DNA of 64,000 bases from Helicobacter cetorum MIT 00-7128. GTDB lineage: Bacteria > Campylobacterota > Campylobacteria > Campylobacterales > Helicobacteraceae. Made by a program: the position numbers and the translations under genes. Location of the stretch: positions 248,001 to 312,000 of the forward strand of contig NC_017737.1 in NCBI RefSeq assembly GCF_000259255.1, given 5' to 3'. This document shows, in pieces, positions 54,554-64,000 of the stretch (within the stretch, counting starts at the first letter, position 1; each line of letters opens with the position of its first letter). The notes below the pieces were generated by a model. That model searched no databases and had not been told where the DNA came from. It saw nothing but the letters and a program-made list of their open reading frames with translations.

Positions 54554-54793
54554 ATGGAAAATCGTTTATTTGAAGTAGAAAAGAGTCCTAAGCGTAAAAG
54601 TGCGTCTAAAACAAAGAGCTTTGAAGAGTATATTCAAGCTTTAGAGCAAGTTTTAGAGCGCTTAAATAGCGCTGAGTTGCCCTTAAAAGAAGGCATAGAA
54701 TTGTATCAACAAGGCATGCAAGAGCTGACTTTAGCTCAAAAGCTTTTAGAAGAAGCTCACAAAGAATATGAAAAATTTCAAACACTTGATTAA
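54554..54793 (+). CDS. xseB: Exodeoxyribonuclease VII small subunit
   Basis: The 79-residue helical protein contains SFEEYIQALEQVLERLNSAELPLKEGIELYQQGMQEL, the XseB signature. XseB subunits assemble along the XseA large subunit. The large subunit is not in this window. Gene order matches HP1482. Confidence 0.93.
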   Translation: MENRLFEVEKSPKRKSASKTKSFEEYIQALEQVLERLNSAELPLKEGIELYQQGMQELTLAQKLLEEAHKEYEKFQTLD

Positions 54794-54808
54794 AAGGGGG
54801 TTGAGATA

Positions 54809-55606
54809 GTGGGAGTGCAAGTTATAGCATTACAATTAGAGAGTTTTAAAGAGGATTTAATTCATTCATCTCTAAAGGCTGTGCCAGATTCTAGCGTGGT
54901 TGTGTTACCAGAATATGTGATTAATCCCTTTTTTCATCATAACATGGCGCTAGATTTTGCAGAAATTTCTATGCAGTCTATGCAAGCGATTGAATGCTTG
55001 CTTAAAATTTGCAAAGAGAAGGATTTAGTGATTTCTGCGCCTGTTCTTTTAGAAGAGGAAAAAAAAATTTATAAAAAAATCGCTTTAGTTTCTAAAGAGG
55101 GCGTTCAATACTACACACAACAGCGTTTGATTTCTTATCCGCATTGGGATGAAGAAAGCTTTTTTGATAATGAGAAAACAGATTTTAAAGAGTTGTTAGT
55201 TATTGAGAGAGAAAATTTAAAAATCGCCCCTTTGTTTGGTTTTGAAGCTCATTTTGATGAAATATGGGTTCAAGCTAAAAAGCAAGGCGTAGATGTAGTG
55301 CTATTAAGTAGTGTGGGAACTTTTGAATCTAATGAGAGATGGCGGGATTTAGGAAAAATGCGTGCATTTTGTAATTCATGCGTATTGATTAGAGCTAACC
55401 GCATTGGGGCTTATACGCAGACTGCCTTTCATAATGAGCAAAAACAAGAGATTTTGTGGAAATTTTATGGGGATAGCTTTATTGCGCTGCCAGATGGAAG
55501 TATTGAAAATTCTTTGCAGGGTAAAATGGGTATGCTTAGCACACAAGTTACTAAACACTACATAGAAGAGTGGGCTAAAACCTGGCGTTTTAGAGAGATA
55601 AACTAA
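54809..55606 (+). CDS. Nitrilase-superfamily protein lacking catalytic residues
   Basis: The 265-residue protein has the carbon-nitrogen hydrolase fold: [11 protein letters not shown] with the expected Glu35, the Y-x-K region as [18 protein letters not shown], and the ICYD region as [12 protein letters not shown]. By this alignment the catalytic Lys is Gln104 and the nucleophilic Cys is Gly144, so hydrolase activity is unlikely. The C-terminal [17 protein letters not shown] region is otherwise well kept. It starts at GTG after AAAAGGGGG. It may be a pseudoenzyme with a structural or binding role. Confidence 0.78.
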   Translation: MGVQVIALQLESFKEDLIHSSLKAVPDSSVVVLPEYVINPFFHHNMALDFAEISMQSMQAIECLLKICKEKDLVISAPVLLEEEKKIYKKIALVSKEGVQYYTQQRLISYPHWDEESFFDNEKTDFKELLVIERENLKIAPLFGFEAHFDEIWVQAKKQGVDVVLLSSVGTFESNERWRDLGKMRAFCNSCVLIRANRIGAYTQTAFHNEQKQEILWKFYGDSFIALPDGSIENSLQGKMGMLSTQVTKHYIEEWAKTWRFREIN

Positions 55607-55617
55607 AAGGGGTTAAT

Positions 55618-56862
55618 GTGATTGATAGAAAACTTTTATTGCAAGATTTTGACAAAGTAGCTAAGACTTTAGAATGGCGTAATATTGATAAGGATACACT
55701 AGCTTTTTGGCGTGAAAAAATTGTTGGCTATAAAAAGCAACTCATAGAATTAGAAAGTTTGCAAGCTTTTCAAAATAAAGTTTCCAAAGAATTTGGTATC
55801 AAAATGGCTCAAAAGGAAGATGTGAACGGGCTAAAAAAAGAGTTAGAAAATAATAAAATAAAATTAAACGCTCTTTCTAAAGTGGTTAGTGAATTAGAAA
55901 ACGAGATTGATGCATGGCTAGTTAGAGTGCCTAATCTCTTAGATGAAAAAACCCCTTTAGGCAAAAATGAAGAAGATAATGTAGAAATTAAAAAAATTTT
56001 AACCCCTAGAGTTTTTGATTTCAAACCTAAAGAGCATTTTGAGCTCGCTCAAAATAATGGCTGGATTGATTTTGAGAGCGGCGTGAAATTAGCCAAGAGT
56101 CGTTTTTCAGTAATGAGGGGCTTTGGGGCTAAAGTTTATAAAGCGCTCATTAACTTGATGTTAGATTTCAATGAAAAAAATGGCTTTGAAGTTGTCTACA
56201 CACCCGCTTTAGTGAATGAAAAAATGCTTTTTGGAACCGGACAATTACCCAAATTCAAAGAAGATGTTTTTAAAATAGAAAATGAAAATTTGTATTTAAT
56301 CCCTACTTCTGAAGTAACGCTCACTAATTTGTATAACGACACCATAATTGAATCTGAAAAACTTCCTATTAAAATGACCGCTCACACGCCTTGCTTTAGA
56401 AGTGAAGCAGGAAGTGCTGGAAGAGATACAAGGGGCATGATTAGACAACACCAATTTGATAAAGTAGAACTTGTAGCGATTACACACCCTAAAGAGAGCG
56501 ATAAAATGCAAGAACATATGCTAGAGAGTGCGAGTGAAATTTTAAAGGCTTTGGAATTACCGCATAGATTTGTGCAATTATGCAGTGGGGATTTAGGCTT
56601 TAGTGCGAGTAACACCGTGGATATTGAAGTGTGGTTGCCCGGACAAAATTGCTACAGAGAGATTAGCTCTGTGTCTAATACAAGAGATTTTCAAGCTAGG
56701 CGAGCTAAAATTCGTTTTAAAGAAAACAAAAAAAATCAATTAGTCCATACCTTAAATGGCTCTTCTTTAGCGGTAGGTAGGACTATGGTTGCTTTAATGG
56801 AAAACCACCAGCAAGTTGATGGAAGTATTAGCATTCCTAAGGCATTAGAAAAGTATCTATAA
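55618..56862 (+). CDS. serS: Seryl-tRNA synthetase
   Basis: This class II synthetase charges tRNA-Ser. An N-terminal coiled-coil arm spans about residues 30-100. Motif 2 is [30 protein letters not shown] and motif 3 is [18 protein letters not shown]. At 414 residues it is full length. The start is GTG. pflB follows after 9 nt, the same order as serS-pflB in Campylobacter. Confidence 0.96.
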   Translation: MIDRKLLLQDFDKVAKTLEWRNIDKDTLAFWREKIVGYKKQLIELESLQAFQNKVSKEFGIKMAQKEDVNGLKKELENNKIKLNALSKVVSELENEIDAWLVRVPNLLDEKTPLGKNEEDNVEIKKILTPRVFDFKPKEHFELAQNNGWIDFESGVKLAKSRFSVMRGFGAKVYKALINLMLDFNEKNGFEVVYTPALVNEKMLFGTGQLPKFKEDVFKIENENLYLIPTSEVTLTNLYNDTIIESEKLPIKMTAHTPCFRSEAGSAGRDTRGMIRQHQFDKVELVAITHPKESDKMQEHMLESASEILKALELPHRFVQLCSGDLGFSASNTVDIEVWLPGQNCYREISSVSNTRDFQARRAKIRFKENKKNQLVHTLNGSSLAVGRTMVALMENHQQVDGSISIPKALEKYL

Positions 56863-56871
56863 GGTTAGTTC

Positions 56872-59457
56872 GTGGTAAATGAAGAGCAAGATTCACAAAC
56901 CCTAGAAGAGACAGCACAAGCAACAGAAGATGTAGGGGAAGAGCCAACACAAACGCAAGAATACGCCCAAGAAACAGAACCCTCTGCTTTAAGCTCAACT
57001 GATTCTAAAATCCCCCCTTTTAAACAAGCTTTCAAACAAACTATAGACAAGCTAAAAAACCCCAAAGAGCTTTTTAAGGGGCTTATGAATGATAAGAAAA
57101 AGCTCATTATTGCTATTGCAATGTTAGTTGCTTTTATAGTGCTAATTATAGTATTAAGCTTATTTTTGGGACATAAAGAAAAGAAAAAGGAAAACTCCAA
57201 AGCTCCTATAGCCACTTCAAAGCAAGCCACAACTAATAGTGCCAATAATGCTGAAGAAAAAGACGCTAAAGAAAAGGCAGAAAATCTTAATTTACCGGAT
57301 TTAATGGGCGAGGGAGCCTTTGCTCCTAATGAATCTAAAGAGCGTCAAGTGGATGCGATGATAAAAAAAGCGAGCATTTTATATGAGCAAGGTCAAAAAA
57401 ATGAGGCGTTGCACTTATTTGATAAAATTGCCTCTTTCTCTCAAAGTATTGCAAGCCATAATTTGGGCGTTATTAGGTTTAATGAGGGGAATTACAATGA
57501 GGCATTAGATTCATTTGATTCTAGCATTGCCTCACAAGAAAATGCAAGTGCAAGTGCGCTTGATGCGCTCGTGAGCGCTTATTATTTAAAAGATGCAGAT
57601 TTATATTATCACTATCTAAAAATTGTTAGAGAAACTTTATACAAGGATTATAAAAAATCTTTTTATTCTTATGCGTATGCGCTTAAGTCCTACTATGCTG
57701 AGGAATATTTTGAGGCTCTCTCGCCCTTAAAACACCCCAATTCAACAGCCTTTCTTAAGCCCAATGCACGCCTAGCATCTAAAATATTTTTAATGTTTAG
57801 AGATGAGAGTAATGCGTATGAGAATTTAAAGAAAAGCGCTACTAGCAAAGATGAGCTTGCTTTAGGGCTTTTGCAAGCACGCTTAGGCAATTATGATGAG
57901 GCGTTGACACACTTAAAGAGATTTTTGCAACATTATCCTAACGATTTGCAAGGGCTAATGGCTACTGAAATGATTAGCTTAAAAAGGGGCGATATTTCTA
58001 GTGTGAGCGAAATCTTAAAAATGATTAGTCATAGGAAAAAGCAAATTGCTCTAGCTAATTCTTTTTATCCTATCAAGCCCCTATCAAAGCCGTTTTATTT
58101 GGATAAAGAATCTGCTAAAGAATATTTTTGGAAAGCTCAATATTTTCAAGGAAAGAGAGATACCATTTATCGTATTCTTTTTTATTATGCACCTTTTAAG
58201 ATTGTAGATTCTTATGAGGCTTTAGGGGTGATTCAAGAAGGGCTTTTTCTTTTAGATTCAGAGCAACAAAAGGATTTAGAAGGAGCGAGCAAGGCTCTAA
58301 AAAGAGGGCGTATGATTGCTTTAGCGGATAAAAATAGCTTAAAGGGGCTTAGGGAATTAGAGCAAAAACATCTGCGTAAAGCCTTGTATTATTTTAAGCT
58401 TTCTTTGAAAAATAGCCCTAATAATGCCTTGATACACTACAATATAGGCTTAATTTATGCGCAATTAGAAAATTACTACAAAGCATATTTTCATTTTTTA
58501 AGGGCTTATCATTTAAATTCAGCAGATTATTTGAGTGCGATATTTGCCTTAATGTCAGCGCATTTTACCCATGATGATGGCGCAGAGCTTTTAAGAGAAA
58601 TTACAGAGAATTTCTATAATCAAGATTTTTCTACCCCTACACAAAAAGCTTTTTTAGGTTCGCTTGTAGCCTTTTTAAACCATCGCACTAATTGGGATAT
58701 GGACTGGCTTAAAAATGCGCCTAAAAAAATCCCCCTTTATTATGCGTTGCAAATGGTCTTTGCCAATGAGAATAAGAATAAAAAATTAGCCATAGAATCT
58801 TTTATGCGCTTAAAAACCATGTTGCCAAAAGATTTACTCTCGCATATTTTTTATGAAGTGGTATCCTACTATGATGCCAATATCCGTCATACTTTGAGTA
58901 TCTACACACTTTTAGATTCTAATACGATTGATTTGGAACAAACCATGCTAGGGCCCATTTTAGGGCGTAGATTTTATGCGTATATGGGATTTATTGTAGG
59001 AGATTTGGATAAACAAGAGAAGTTGATTGAAAAAAAGCTCGCTAGTTTAGAAGAGGGCGAAGAGCCTAATGATTTGTTGCAAAATTTAGCTTTAGTGAGC
59101 TTGTTTCAAGGTAAATATGAAAAGGCAAGTGCATTATATCAAAACCTAATTGAAGGGCTTAAGGATAATGAAACACGCTTAAAAATCTTAGCAAGCCTAG
59201 TGCATATTATTCAAGGCAACTACAATCAAGCGTCATTACTATTAGAGCTTGGCAAGCTTGATGAGCCAAGAAATGAAGATATTCGCTATGCTTTAGGATT
59301 GTTATACCAACAAAAGGGTGATTTAAAGTCTGCTTTAAATCATTTTCTAGCCATTAATACCCCTAATTTTTCTTCTTCTTACTTTGATTTTAAAATTGAT
59401 ACAGATATTTTAAAAGAGCGTTTGAGCAAAGAGAAAAAAGGCGAATTTTTAGAATAA
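56872..59457 (+). CDS. pflB: Flagellar motor scaffold protein PflB
   Basis: The 861-residue protein has an acidic cytoplasmic N-terminus, one transmembrane helix at about residues 80-102 (LIIAIAMLVAFIVLIIVLSLFL) and a long periplasmic array of TPR-like repeats (for example IRFNEGNYNEALDSFDSSI, LGNYDEALTHLKRFLQHYPND, IHYNIGLIYAQLENYYKAYFHF). This topology and the position after serS match Campylobacter PflB, part of the disk-and-cage scaffold that widens the motor and carries stators. It starts at GTG. The name rests on topology and synteny. Confidence 0.78.
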   Translation: MVNEEQDSQTLEETAQATEDVGEEPTQTQEYAQETEPSALSSTDSKIPPFKQAFKQTIDKLKNPKELFKGLMNDKKKLIIAIAMLVAFIVLIIVLSLFLGHKEKKKENSKAPIATSKQATTNSANNAEEKDAKEKAENLNLPDLMGEGAFAPNESKERQVDAMIKKASILYEQGQKNEALHLFDKIASFSQSIASHNLGVIRFNEGNYNEALDSFDSSIASQENASASALDALVSAYYLKDADLYYHYLKIVRETLYKDYKKSFYSYAYALKSYYAEEYFEALSPLKHPNSTAFLKPNARLASKIFLMFRDESNAYENLKKSATSKDELALGLLQARLGNYDEALTHLKRFLQHYPNDLQGLMATEMISLKRGDISSVSEILKMISHRKKQIALANSFYPIKPLSKPFYLDKESAKEYFWKAQYFQGKRDTIYRILFYYAPFKIVDSYEALGVIQEGLFLLDSEQQKDLEGASKALKRGRMIALADKNSLKGLRELEQKHLRKALYYFKLSLKNSPNNALIHYNIGLIYAQLENYYKAYFHFLRAYHLNSADYLSAIFALMSAHFTHDDGAELLREITENFYNQDFSTPTQKAFLGSLVAFLNHRTNWDMDWLKNAPKKIPLYYALQMVFANENKNKKLAIESFMRLKTMLPKDLLSHIFYEVVSYYDANIRHTLSIYTLLDSNTIDLEQTMLGPILGRRFYAYMGFIVGDLDKQEKLIEKKLASLEEGEEPNDLLQNLALVSLFQGKYEKASALYQNLIEGLKDNETRLKILASLVHIIQGNYNQASLLLELGKLDEPRNEDIRYALGLLYQQKGDLKSALNHFLAINTPNFSSSYFDFKIDTDILKERLSKEKKGEFLE

Positions 59458-59465
59458 GGTAAAAA

Positions 59466-61499
59466 ATGGATTTTGAAAAAAGTATTTTAGAGGGACTAAA
59501 CGAGGCACAAAAAGAAGCTGTCTTACACACACAAGGCCCTATGCTTATTTTAGCAGGAGCTGGAAGCGGGAAGACTAAGACTTTAACAAGCCGTTTAGCG
59601 TATCTTATTGGCGCTTTGGGAGTGCCAGCACAAAATACCTTAACGCTAACCTTTACCAATAAGGCTAGTTTAGAAATGAGAGAAAGAGCGAGCAATCTAT
59701 TGGAAAATCAAATCATTGTTCCTCCCTTGCTTTGCACCTTTCATCGCTTTGGGTTATTATTTTTACGCCAGCATATGCACTTATTAAAACGGGCATGTGA
59801 TTTTGTGTTATTAGATGCTGATGATACCAAATCGCTTTGCAAACAGCTTAAAATCTCTAGTCATCGTGAAAATATTTCAAAAATCAAAAACCATATTATT
59901 GACTTAGAAACACAAGACAAAGAATGTCAAAAAGCCTATGCCCACTATACAAGCGCTTTAGAAAAGGATAATTTGGTAGATTTTGATGATTTGTTAGCCC
60001 TTAGTTTTAAAATCTTAAAAGAAAATTCTTCTATTGCTCAAGAATTAAGCGAGCACTATAATTATATTATGGTTGATGAGTATCAAGATACTAATCGCTT
60101 GCAATTTGAGCTACTAGAATTATTGTGTTGCAGACATGATAATTTGTGTGTAGTGGGTGATGATGACCAAAGCATTTATGGTTGGAGAGGGGCAGATATT
60201 TCTAATATTTTAAACTTTACTACGCATTTTAAAAACTCAAAATTGATTAAATTAGAACAAAATTATCGCTCAAGTGCTGAGATTTTAGAATGTGCCAATA
60301 AACTAATCGCTCATAATGAATACCGCCATAAAAAGACCTTAATTAGTCATAAGGGTGCTTATAAGGCCGTGGAGTGTCAAGAGTTTCCTACCCAAAAAGA
60401 AGAAAGCTTGAATGTGGCTTATCAGATTAAAAAGCTTTTAGAAAAAGGCGAGAATTTAGAAGAAATAGCGATTTTATATCGCCTAAATGGATTAAGTCGT
60501 AGTATTGAAGAAAGTTTGAATGCCTTAAATATTCCTTATAGATTAGTGGGGGCTGTGAGTTTTTATGAAAGAGCTGAAATTAAAGACGCTCTAGCTTTTA
60601 TGCGTTTAGTAGCCAATAAGAATGAGCGCTTTTTTTTAAGGCGTGTTATCAATAAGCCTACTAGAGGCATTGGGAAAAAAACGCAAGATTTGGTGCTAGA
60701 AACTTTAGAAAAAGAGCAACTAGGTTTAGAAGAGGCATTAGAAAAAGAGCTATTTGTGGGTGTGTTGAGCGCTAAAAATTTGCAAGTCTTAAAAAACTTT
60801 GTAGCTTTAATTAAGCGCTTAAGAGAGTATTTTGAAATTTCTATAGAGAAGTTTTGTGCTGAATTTTTAGAAGAAACTAACTTAATGCAAAGCTATGAAA
60901 AAGAAGACAATTATGAAGAAAGAAAGGGCTTTGTAGAAGAATTACTAGGCTTATTAAAAGAATTTTTTAAAGAAAATTTAGAGAGTTCGTTGCTAGATTT
61001 TTTAAATGAAAGCGCTTTAGATAATGTAAGCATTCAAGATTGTGGCAAAGTGAGTTGCATGAGCGTGCATATGAGTAAGGGCTTGGAATTTAGGCGTGTG
61101 TTTGTGATTGGCTTAGAAGAGGGCTTTTTCCCCCATGGGAGTTTTTATAAAGATTTTGATGATGACAATGATTTAGAAGAAGAGCGCCGTCTAGCTTATG
61201 TCGCTATTACTAGAGCTAAGGAAGAACTGCACCTTTCTTATGTGAAAGAGCGCTTGTATTTTGGTAGAAAGACCCCATGCATGCCCTCTTTATTTTTAAG
61301 AGAGGCAGGACTTATGACAAATGATAAAGAGAATTTATCTATTAGGGTGGGGGATTTGGTTCAGCATAAGGTTTTTGGCACAGGGCGTGTGCTAGAGATA
61401 GAAAAAGGCGTGCAAAATAGGGCTTTAAAAGTGAATTTTGGAGGGCGTATCCAAAGGATTATGGAGGGGTTTTTAGAAAAAGTTAGGGAGGGATTTTGA
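59466..61499 (+). CDS. uvrD: DNA helicase II UvrD
   Basis: This 677-residue superfamily 1A helicase acts in repair. Walker A is LAGAGSGKTKTLTSR; TFTNKASLEMRER, YIMVDEYQDTNRLQFELL, VVGDDDQSIYGWRGAD, LEQNYRS, SVHMSKGLEFRRVFVIGLEEGFFP and ERRLAYVAITRAKEEL are motifs Ia to VI. The C-terminal Tudor-like segment GDLVQHKVFGTGRVLEIE is present. The flgA TTG start overlaps its stop codon. Confidence 0.96.
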   Translation: MDFEKSILEGLNEAQKEAVLHTQGPMLILAGAGSGKTKTLTSRLAYLIGALGVPAQNTLTLTFTNKASLEMRERASNLLENQIIVPPLLCTFHRFGLLFLRQHMHLLKRACDFVLLDADDTKSLCKQLKISSHRENISKIKNHIIDLETQDKECQKAYAHYTSALEKDNLVDFDDLLALSFKILKENSSIAQELSEHYNYIMVDEYQDTNRLQFELLELLCCRHDNLCVVGDDDQSIYGWRGADISNILNFTTHFKNSKLIKLEQNYRSSAEILECANKLIAHNEYRHKKTLISHKGAYKAVECQEFPTQKEESLNVAYQIKKLLEKGENLEEIAILYRLNGLSRSIEESLNALNIPYRLVGAVSFYERAEIKDALAFMRLVANKNERFFLRRVINKPTRGIGKKTQDLVLETLEKEQLGLEEALEKELFVGVLSAKNLQVLKNFVALIKRLREYFEISIEKFCAEFLEETNLMQSYEKEDNYEERKGFVEELLGLLKEFFKENLESSLLDFLNESALDNVSIQDCGKVSCMSVHMSKGLEFRRVFVIGLEEGFFPHGSFYKDFDDDNDLEEERRLAYVAITRAKEELHLSYVKERLYFGRKTPCMPSLFLREAGLMTNDKENLSIRVGDLVQHKVFGTGRVLEIEKGVQNRALKVNFGGRIQRIMEGFLEKVREGF

Positions 61500-62158
61500 A
61501 GGCGTTTATTGGTGTTTTAATTTTTTTAAACCTTTTATTTGCTTTAGATTTAAACACGATTGAAAAAGAAATTGCTAAAACTTATCTTAAAGAATATCAA
61601 GCTTTGCATTTAGAGATTGAAAAAATCAATTTGAATTTAGCAGAGCGATTTAATAATGCTAAGATTTTAAGTTATGAGTTAGGTTCTAAAGAGACATTAA
61701 GAAAAGATGGGGTGGTCTTTTTAAATATAGAATTAGAAAATCAATCAAAAATGCGCTTGCCTGTGCGCTATAGCATTATAGGGAGTATTCAAGCTTTTAA
61801 GAGTGTAGGCATTATCAAAAAAGATGAAAATATCACTGAGGCTAATACTTTAGCCACACGCATTCCTTTTGGCTCGCTTGAAAGCCCTTTATTAGAAAGT
61901 GCAATCAATCACTCTAGTGCCAAGGTCTATATCGCACCTAGCACGCTTTTAAATGCAAGCAAAGTTCAAGCGCTTATTGTGGTGCATAAGGGCGATGTTA
62001 TTGTGGGGGTGTATCAAGAGGGGCGCATTATACTAGAAACAAATTTGCAAGTTTTAGAAAATGGTGCGCTTAATAGTGTGATTCAAGCTAAGAATTTAGA
62101 GAGCAATAAAATCTTAAAAGTGCGTATATTAAGTAGCTCTAAGGCTCAAGTTTTGTAA
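61496..62158 (+). CDS. flgA: Flagellar P-ring chaperone FlgA
   Basis: This 220-residue periplasmic protein has a signal peptide (MKAFIGVLIFLNLLFALD). The C-terminal SAF/FlgA region includes VALIVVHKGDVIVGVYQEGRIIL-like sequence and the end GALNSVIQAKNLESNKILKVRILSSSKAQVL, which is typical of FlgA. It assists assembly of FlgI into the P ring. It starts at TTG, overlapping the uvrD stop (TTGA), and matches HP1477. Confidence 0.82.
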   Translation: MKAFIGVLIFLNLLFALDLNTIEKEIAKTYLKEYQALHLEIEKINLNLAERFNNAKILSYELGSKETLRKDGVVFLNIELENQSKMRLPVRYSIIGSIQAFKSVGIIKKDENITEANTLATRIPFGSLESPLLESAINHSSAKVYIAPSTLLNASKVQALIVVHKGDVIVGVYQEGRIILETNLQVLENGALNSVIQAKNLESNKILKVRILSSSKAQVL

Positions 62159-62169
62159 GGGAGAATAGA

Positions 62170-62736
62170 TTGAAATTAGTTTTAGGTATTAGTGGGGCAA
62201 GTGGAATCCCCTTAGCATTGCGCTTTATTAGAAAGCTTCCTAAAGACATTGAGCTGTTTGTGGTGGTTTCTAAAAATTCTTTGGTGGTGGCTAAAGAGGA
62301 AATGCAAATCAATTTAAAGAGTGTGATTAAAAAAGAGCGCTCTTCTATCACTCTTTTTGATGAACAAGATATTCATGCAAGCATTTCATCAGGGAGTTAT
62401 GGCGTTCATAAAATGGCGATTATTCCAGCTAGTATGGATATGGTCGCTAAAATTGCGCATGGCTTTGGAGGGGATTTAATCTCTAGATGTGCAAGTGTTA
62501 TGCTTAAAGAAAAACGCCCTTTACTTATTGCTCCTAGAGAAATGCCTCTAAGTGATATTATGTTAGAAAACTTATTAAAACTCTCTCGCTCTAATGCGAT
62601 TATTTCGCCACCTATGATGACTTATTACACTCAAAGCAAAGATTTAGATTCTATGGAGGATTTTTTAGTGGGGAAATGGTTTGATAGTTTGGGAATAGAG
62701 AATGATTTATATCCAAGGTGGGGAGTGTTAAGCTAA
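62170..62736 (+). CDS. ubiX: Flavin prenyltransferase UbiX
   Basis: This 188-residue flavoprotein makes prenyl-FMN for UbiD-type decarboxylases. [18 protein letters not shown] at the N-terminus, [28 protein letters not shown], and [27 protein letters not shown] are the family's conserved segments. It starts at TTG, and its stop shares one base with the coaD ATG. Confidence 0.93.
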   Translation: MKLVLGISGASGIPLALRFIRKLPKDIELFVVVSKNSLVVAKEEMQINLKSVIKKERSSITLFDEQDIHASISSGSYGVHKMAIIPASMDMVAKIAHGFGGDLISRCASVMLKEKRPLLIAPREMPLSDIMLENLLKLSRSNAIISPPMMTYYTQSKDLDSMEDFLVGKWFDSLGIENDLYPRWGVLS

Positions 62737-63218
62737 TGCAAAAAATAGGTATCTATCCGGGAACTTTTGACCCTGTAACTAATGGGCATGTAGATATTAT
62801 CCATCGTTCTAGCGAATTGTTTGAAAAACTCATTGTTGCTGTAGCCAATTCAAGCGCTAAAAAACCTATGTTTAGCCTAGAAGAGCGCTTAGAGATGATG
62901 AAACTTGCTACAAAAGCTTTTAAAAATGTAGAGTGTGTGAGTTTTGAGGGGCTATTGGCAGATTTTGCTAAGGCACATCAGTGTAAAATGCTTGTAAGGG
63001 GCTTAAGGGTGGTGAGCGATTTTGAGTATGAATTACAAATGGGTTATGCGAACAAGTCCTTGAATACGGAGCTAGAAACCATTTATTTTATGCCAACCTT
63101 AGAAAATGCGTTTATTAGCTCGTCTATTGTGCGCTCAATCATCACTCATAAGGGTGATGCAAGCCATTTATTGCCAACAAGTGTGTTAGAGCTAGTGAAA
63201 AATAAGGGGGGCATTTAA
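62736..63218 (+). CDS. coaD: Phosphopantetheine adenylyltransferase
   Basis: CoaD joins ATP and 4'-phosphopantetheine to dephospho-CoA. [23 protein letters not shown] holds the TxGH-type nucleotidyl site, and [20 protein letters not shown] and [12 protein letters not shown] complete the signatures. The ATG at 62736 (160 residues) matches H. pylori CoaD; an upstream GTG at 62718 would only add residues inside ubiX. Confidence 0.96.
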   Translation: MQKIGIYPGTFDPVTNGHVDIIHRSSELFEKLIVAVANSSAKKPMFSLEERLEMMKLATKAFKNVECVSFEGLLADFAKAHQCKMLVRGLRVVSDFEYELQMGYANKSLNTELETIYFMPTLENAFISSSIVRSIITHKGDASHLLPTSVLELVKNKGGI

Positions 63219-63220
63219 AA

Positions 63221-63796
63221 ATGTATGTAGTATTAGAAGGCATTGATGGTGTGGGTAAAAGCACCCAAATAGACTTATTAAAAACAAAGTTTCAAAACGC
63301 CCTTTTCACTAAAGAACCCGGTAGCACAAAAATTGGCGAGAGTTTACGCTATATGGCTTTAAATGAAAATATCAGCGAGTTAGCTAGAATGTTTTTATTC
63401 TTAAGCGATAGAGCGGAGCATATAGAAAGCGTGATAAAACCGGCTTTAAAAGAAAAAAAACTCATTATTAGTGATAGAAGTTTAATTTCTGGCATGGCTT
63501 ATAGCGAGTTTTCAAGCTTAGAATTAAATCTTTTAGCCACGCAAAGTATTGTGCCAGAAAAAATCATTCTCTTATGGATAGATGAAGAGAGTTTAAAACA
63601 GCGTTTGAGCTCTAAACAATTAGATAAAATAGAAAATCAAGGTATAGACAAGCTATTAAATATCCAACAAAAACTAAAGGTTTGTGCTTATGAGCTTAAA
63701 GAAAGATTTCAATGTAAGATTTTAGAATTAAACGCTAAAGAAAGCATAGAAAAATTACACCAAAAAATAGTAGCCTTTATTGAATGCGTTGCTTAA
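63221..63796 (+). CDS. tmk: Thymidylate kinase
   Basis: This 191-residue dTMP kinase has the P-loop [16 protein letters not shown], the DR motif [12 protein letters not shown], and [14 protein letters not shown]. It supplies dTDP from the dTMP made by ThyX. AAGGGGGGC gives a strong ribosome binding site, with coaD ending 2 nt upstream. Confidence 0.95.
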   Translation: MYVVLEGIDGVGKSTQIDLLKTKFQNALFTKEPGSTKIGESLRYMALNENISELARMFLFLSDRAEHIESVIKPALKEKKLIISDRSLISGMAYSEFSSLELNLLATQSIVPEKIILLWIDEESLKQRLSSKQLDKIENQGIDKLLNIQQKLKVCAYELKERFQCKILELNAKESIEKLHQKIVAFIECVA

Positions 63797-64000
63797 CTTG
63801 CTTAAAACTCTCTTTTAAACCCCTTTGTCAAAGCTGTTTGAATGACCTATCTTTACGATTAAAAGTAAGAGTCTTAGAAGGTGTGAGCGTGTATAGCTTT
63901 TATGCTTATAGTGAAGTAGAAGATTTAATCAAAAGCAAGTATTCTCTCATTGGCTCTCGCCTTTTACCTTTGCTTGCCCAAAAAGCTAGTAGAGAGTTTT
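63784..64000 (+). CDS. ComF-family protein, 5' part only
   Basis: An ATG at 63784 inside the tmk 3' end opens a frame that runs off the window (72 codons seen). The N-terminus [22 protein letters not shown] has the two CxxC pairs of the ComFC zinc finger, followed by [24 protein letters not shown], the usual start of the phosphoribosyltransferase-like domain. ComF proteins act in DNA uptake. The order tmk-comF is that of H. pylori HP1474-HP1473. Confidence 0.82.
   Translation, partial: MRCLTCLKLSFKPLCQSCLNDLSLRLKVRVLEGVSVYSFYAYSEVEDLIKSKYSLIGSRLLPLLAQKASREF

Overview
The window comes from a gastric Helicobacter close to, but clearly diverged from, H. pylori; H. cetorum is my best guess. The grounds are the AT-rich base composition, frequent TTG starts, sparse -35 boxes with strong TATAAT -10 boxes, and a gene order that I recognise as the H. 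pylori HP1533-to-HP1473 block (thyX, glmS, punB, dnaA, comH, xth, recG, nusA, selA, frpB, plsY, ccoG, gltS, ribD, ccoI, pth, murE, pit, serS, pflB, uvrD, flgA, coaD, tmk, comF). The species is inferred, because no database search was possible.

Region by region. 1-530 holds two tandem copies of a compact unit. Each copy encodes a 19-residue hydrophobic peptide on the minus strand, with an antisense RNA promoter inside the ORF and an antisense terminator in the 5' leader. This looks like a duplicated type I toxin-antitoxin locus. 879-4136 is a minus-strand punB-glmS-thyX operon. 4444-6200 is the chromosome origin: DnaA boxes lie on both sides of a probably leaderless dnaA, followed by comH. 7606-11485 carries tRNA-Phe, xth, an outer-membrane protein, a lipoprotein and recG.

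11735-15479 differs from H. pylori, which as I recall has restriction-modification genes here. It holds one 1011-residue secreted repeat protein behind a 15-T tract and an operator-like palindrome, followed by a perfect parS centromere site. 15480-22422 (minus) has nusA, selA, a NikR-type TonB receptor (frpB) with a truncated plug-domain neighbour, folB and plsY. 22531-32355 has cytochrome oxidase assembly (ccoG, ccoI), gltS, ribD, a methyltransferase and an outer-membrane protein.

32524-38768 is a second variable region. It contains an AlwI-type restriction system with two adenine methyltransferases, in which both the nuclease and one methyltransferase are frameshifted at 7-nt homopolymers by exactly one missing base. 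Beside it is a 581-residue lectin-like protein that resembles the DUF1561/'virulence-modifying' toxin family. 38999-44604 (minus) is a housekeeping operon (nfu, murE, tal, rplY, pth, lptF/G-like). 44805-64000 (plus) is nearly gapless housekeeping: phosphate permease, CorC-like protein, a TolC/HlyD/ABC-2 export set, hemJ, menG/ubiE, xseB, a nitrilase-fold pseudoenzyme, serS, pflB, uvrD, flgA, ubiX, coaD, tmk and the start of comF.

The most interesting items are the tandem type I toxin units with diverged leaders, the doubly frameshifted restriction system with its toxin-like neighbour, and the repeat-rich secreted protein with its apparently phase-variable promoter.
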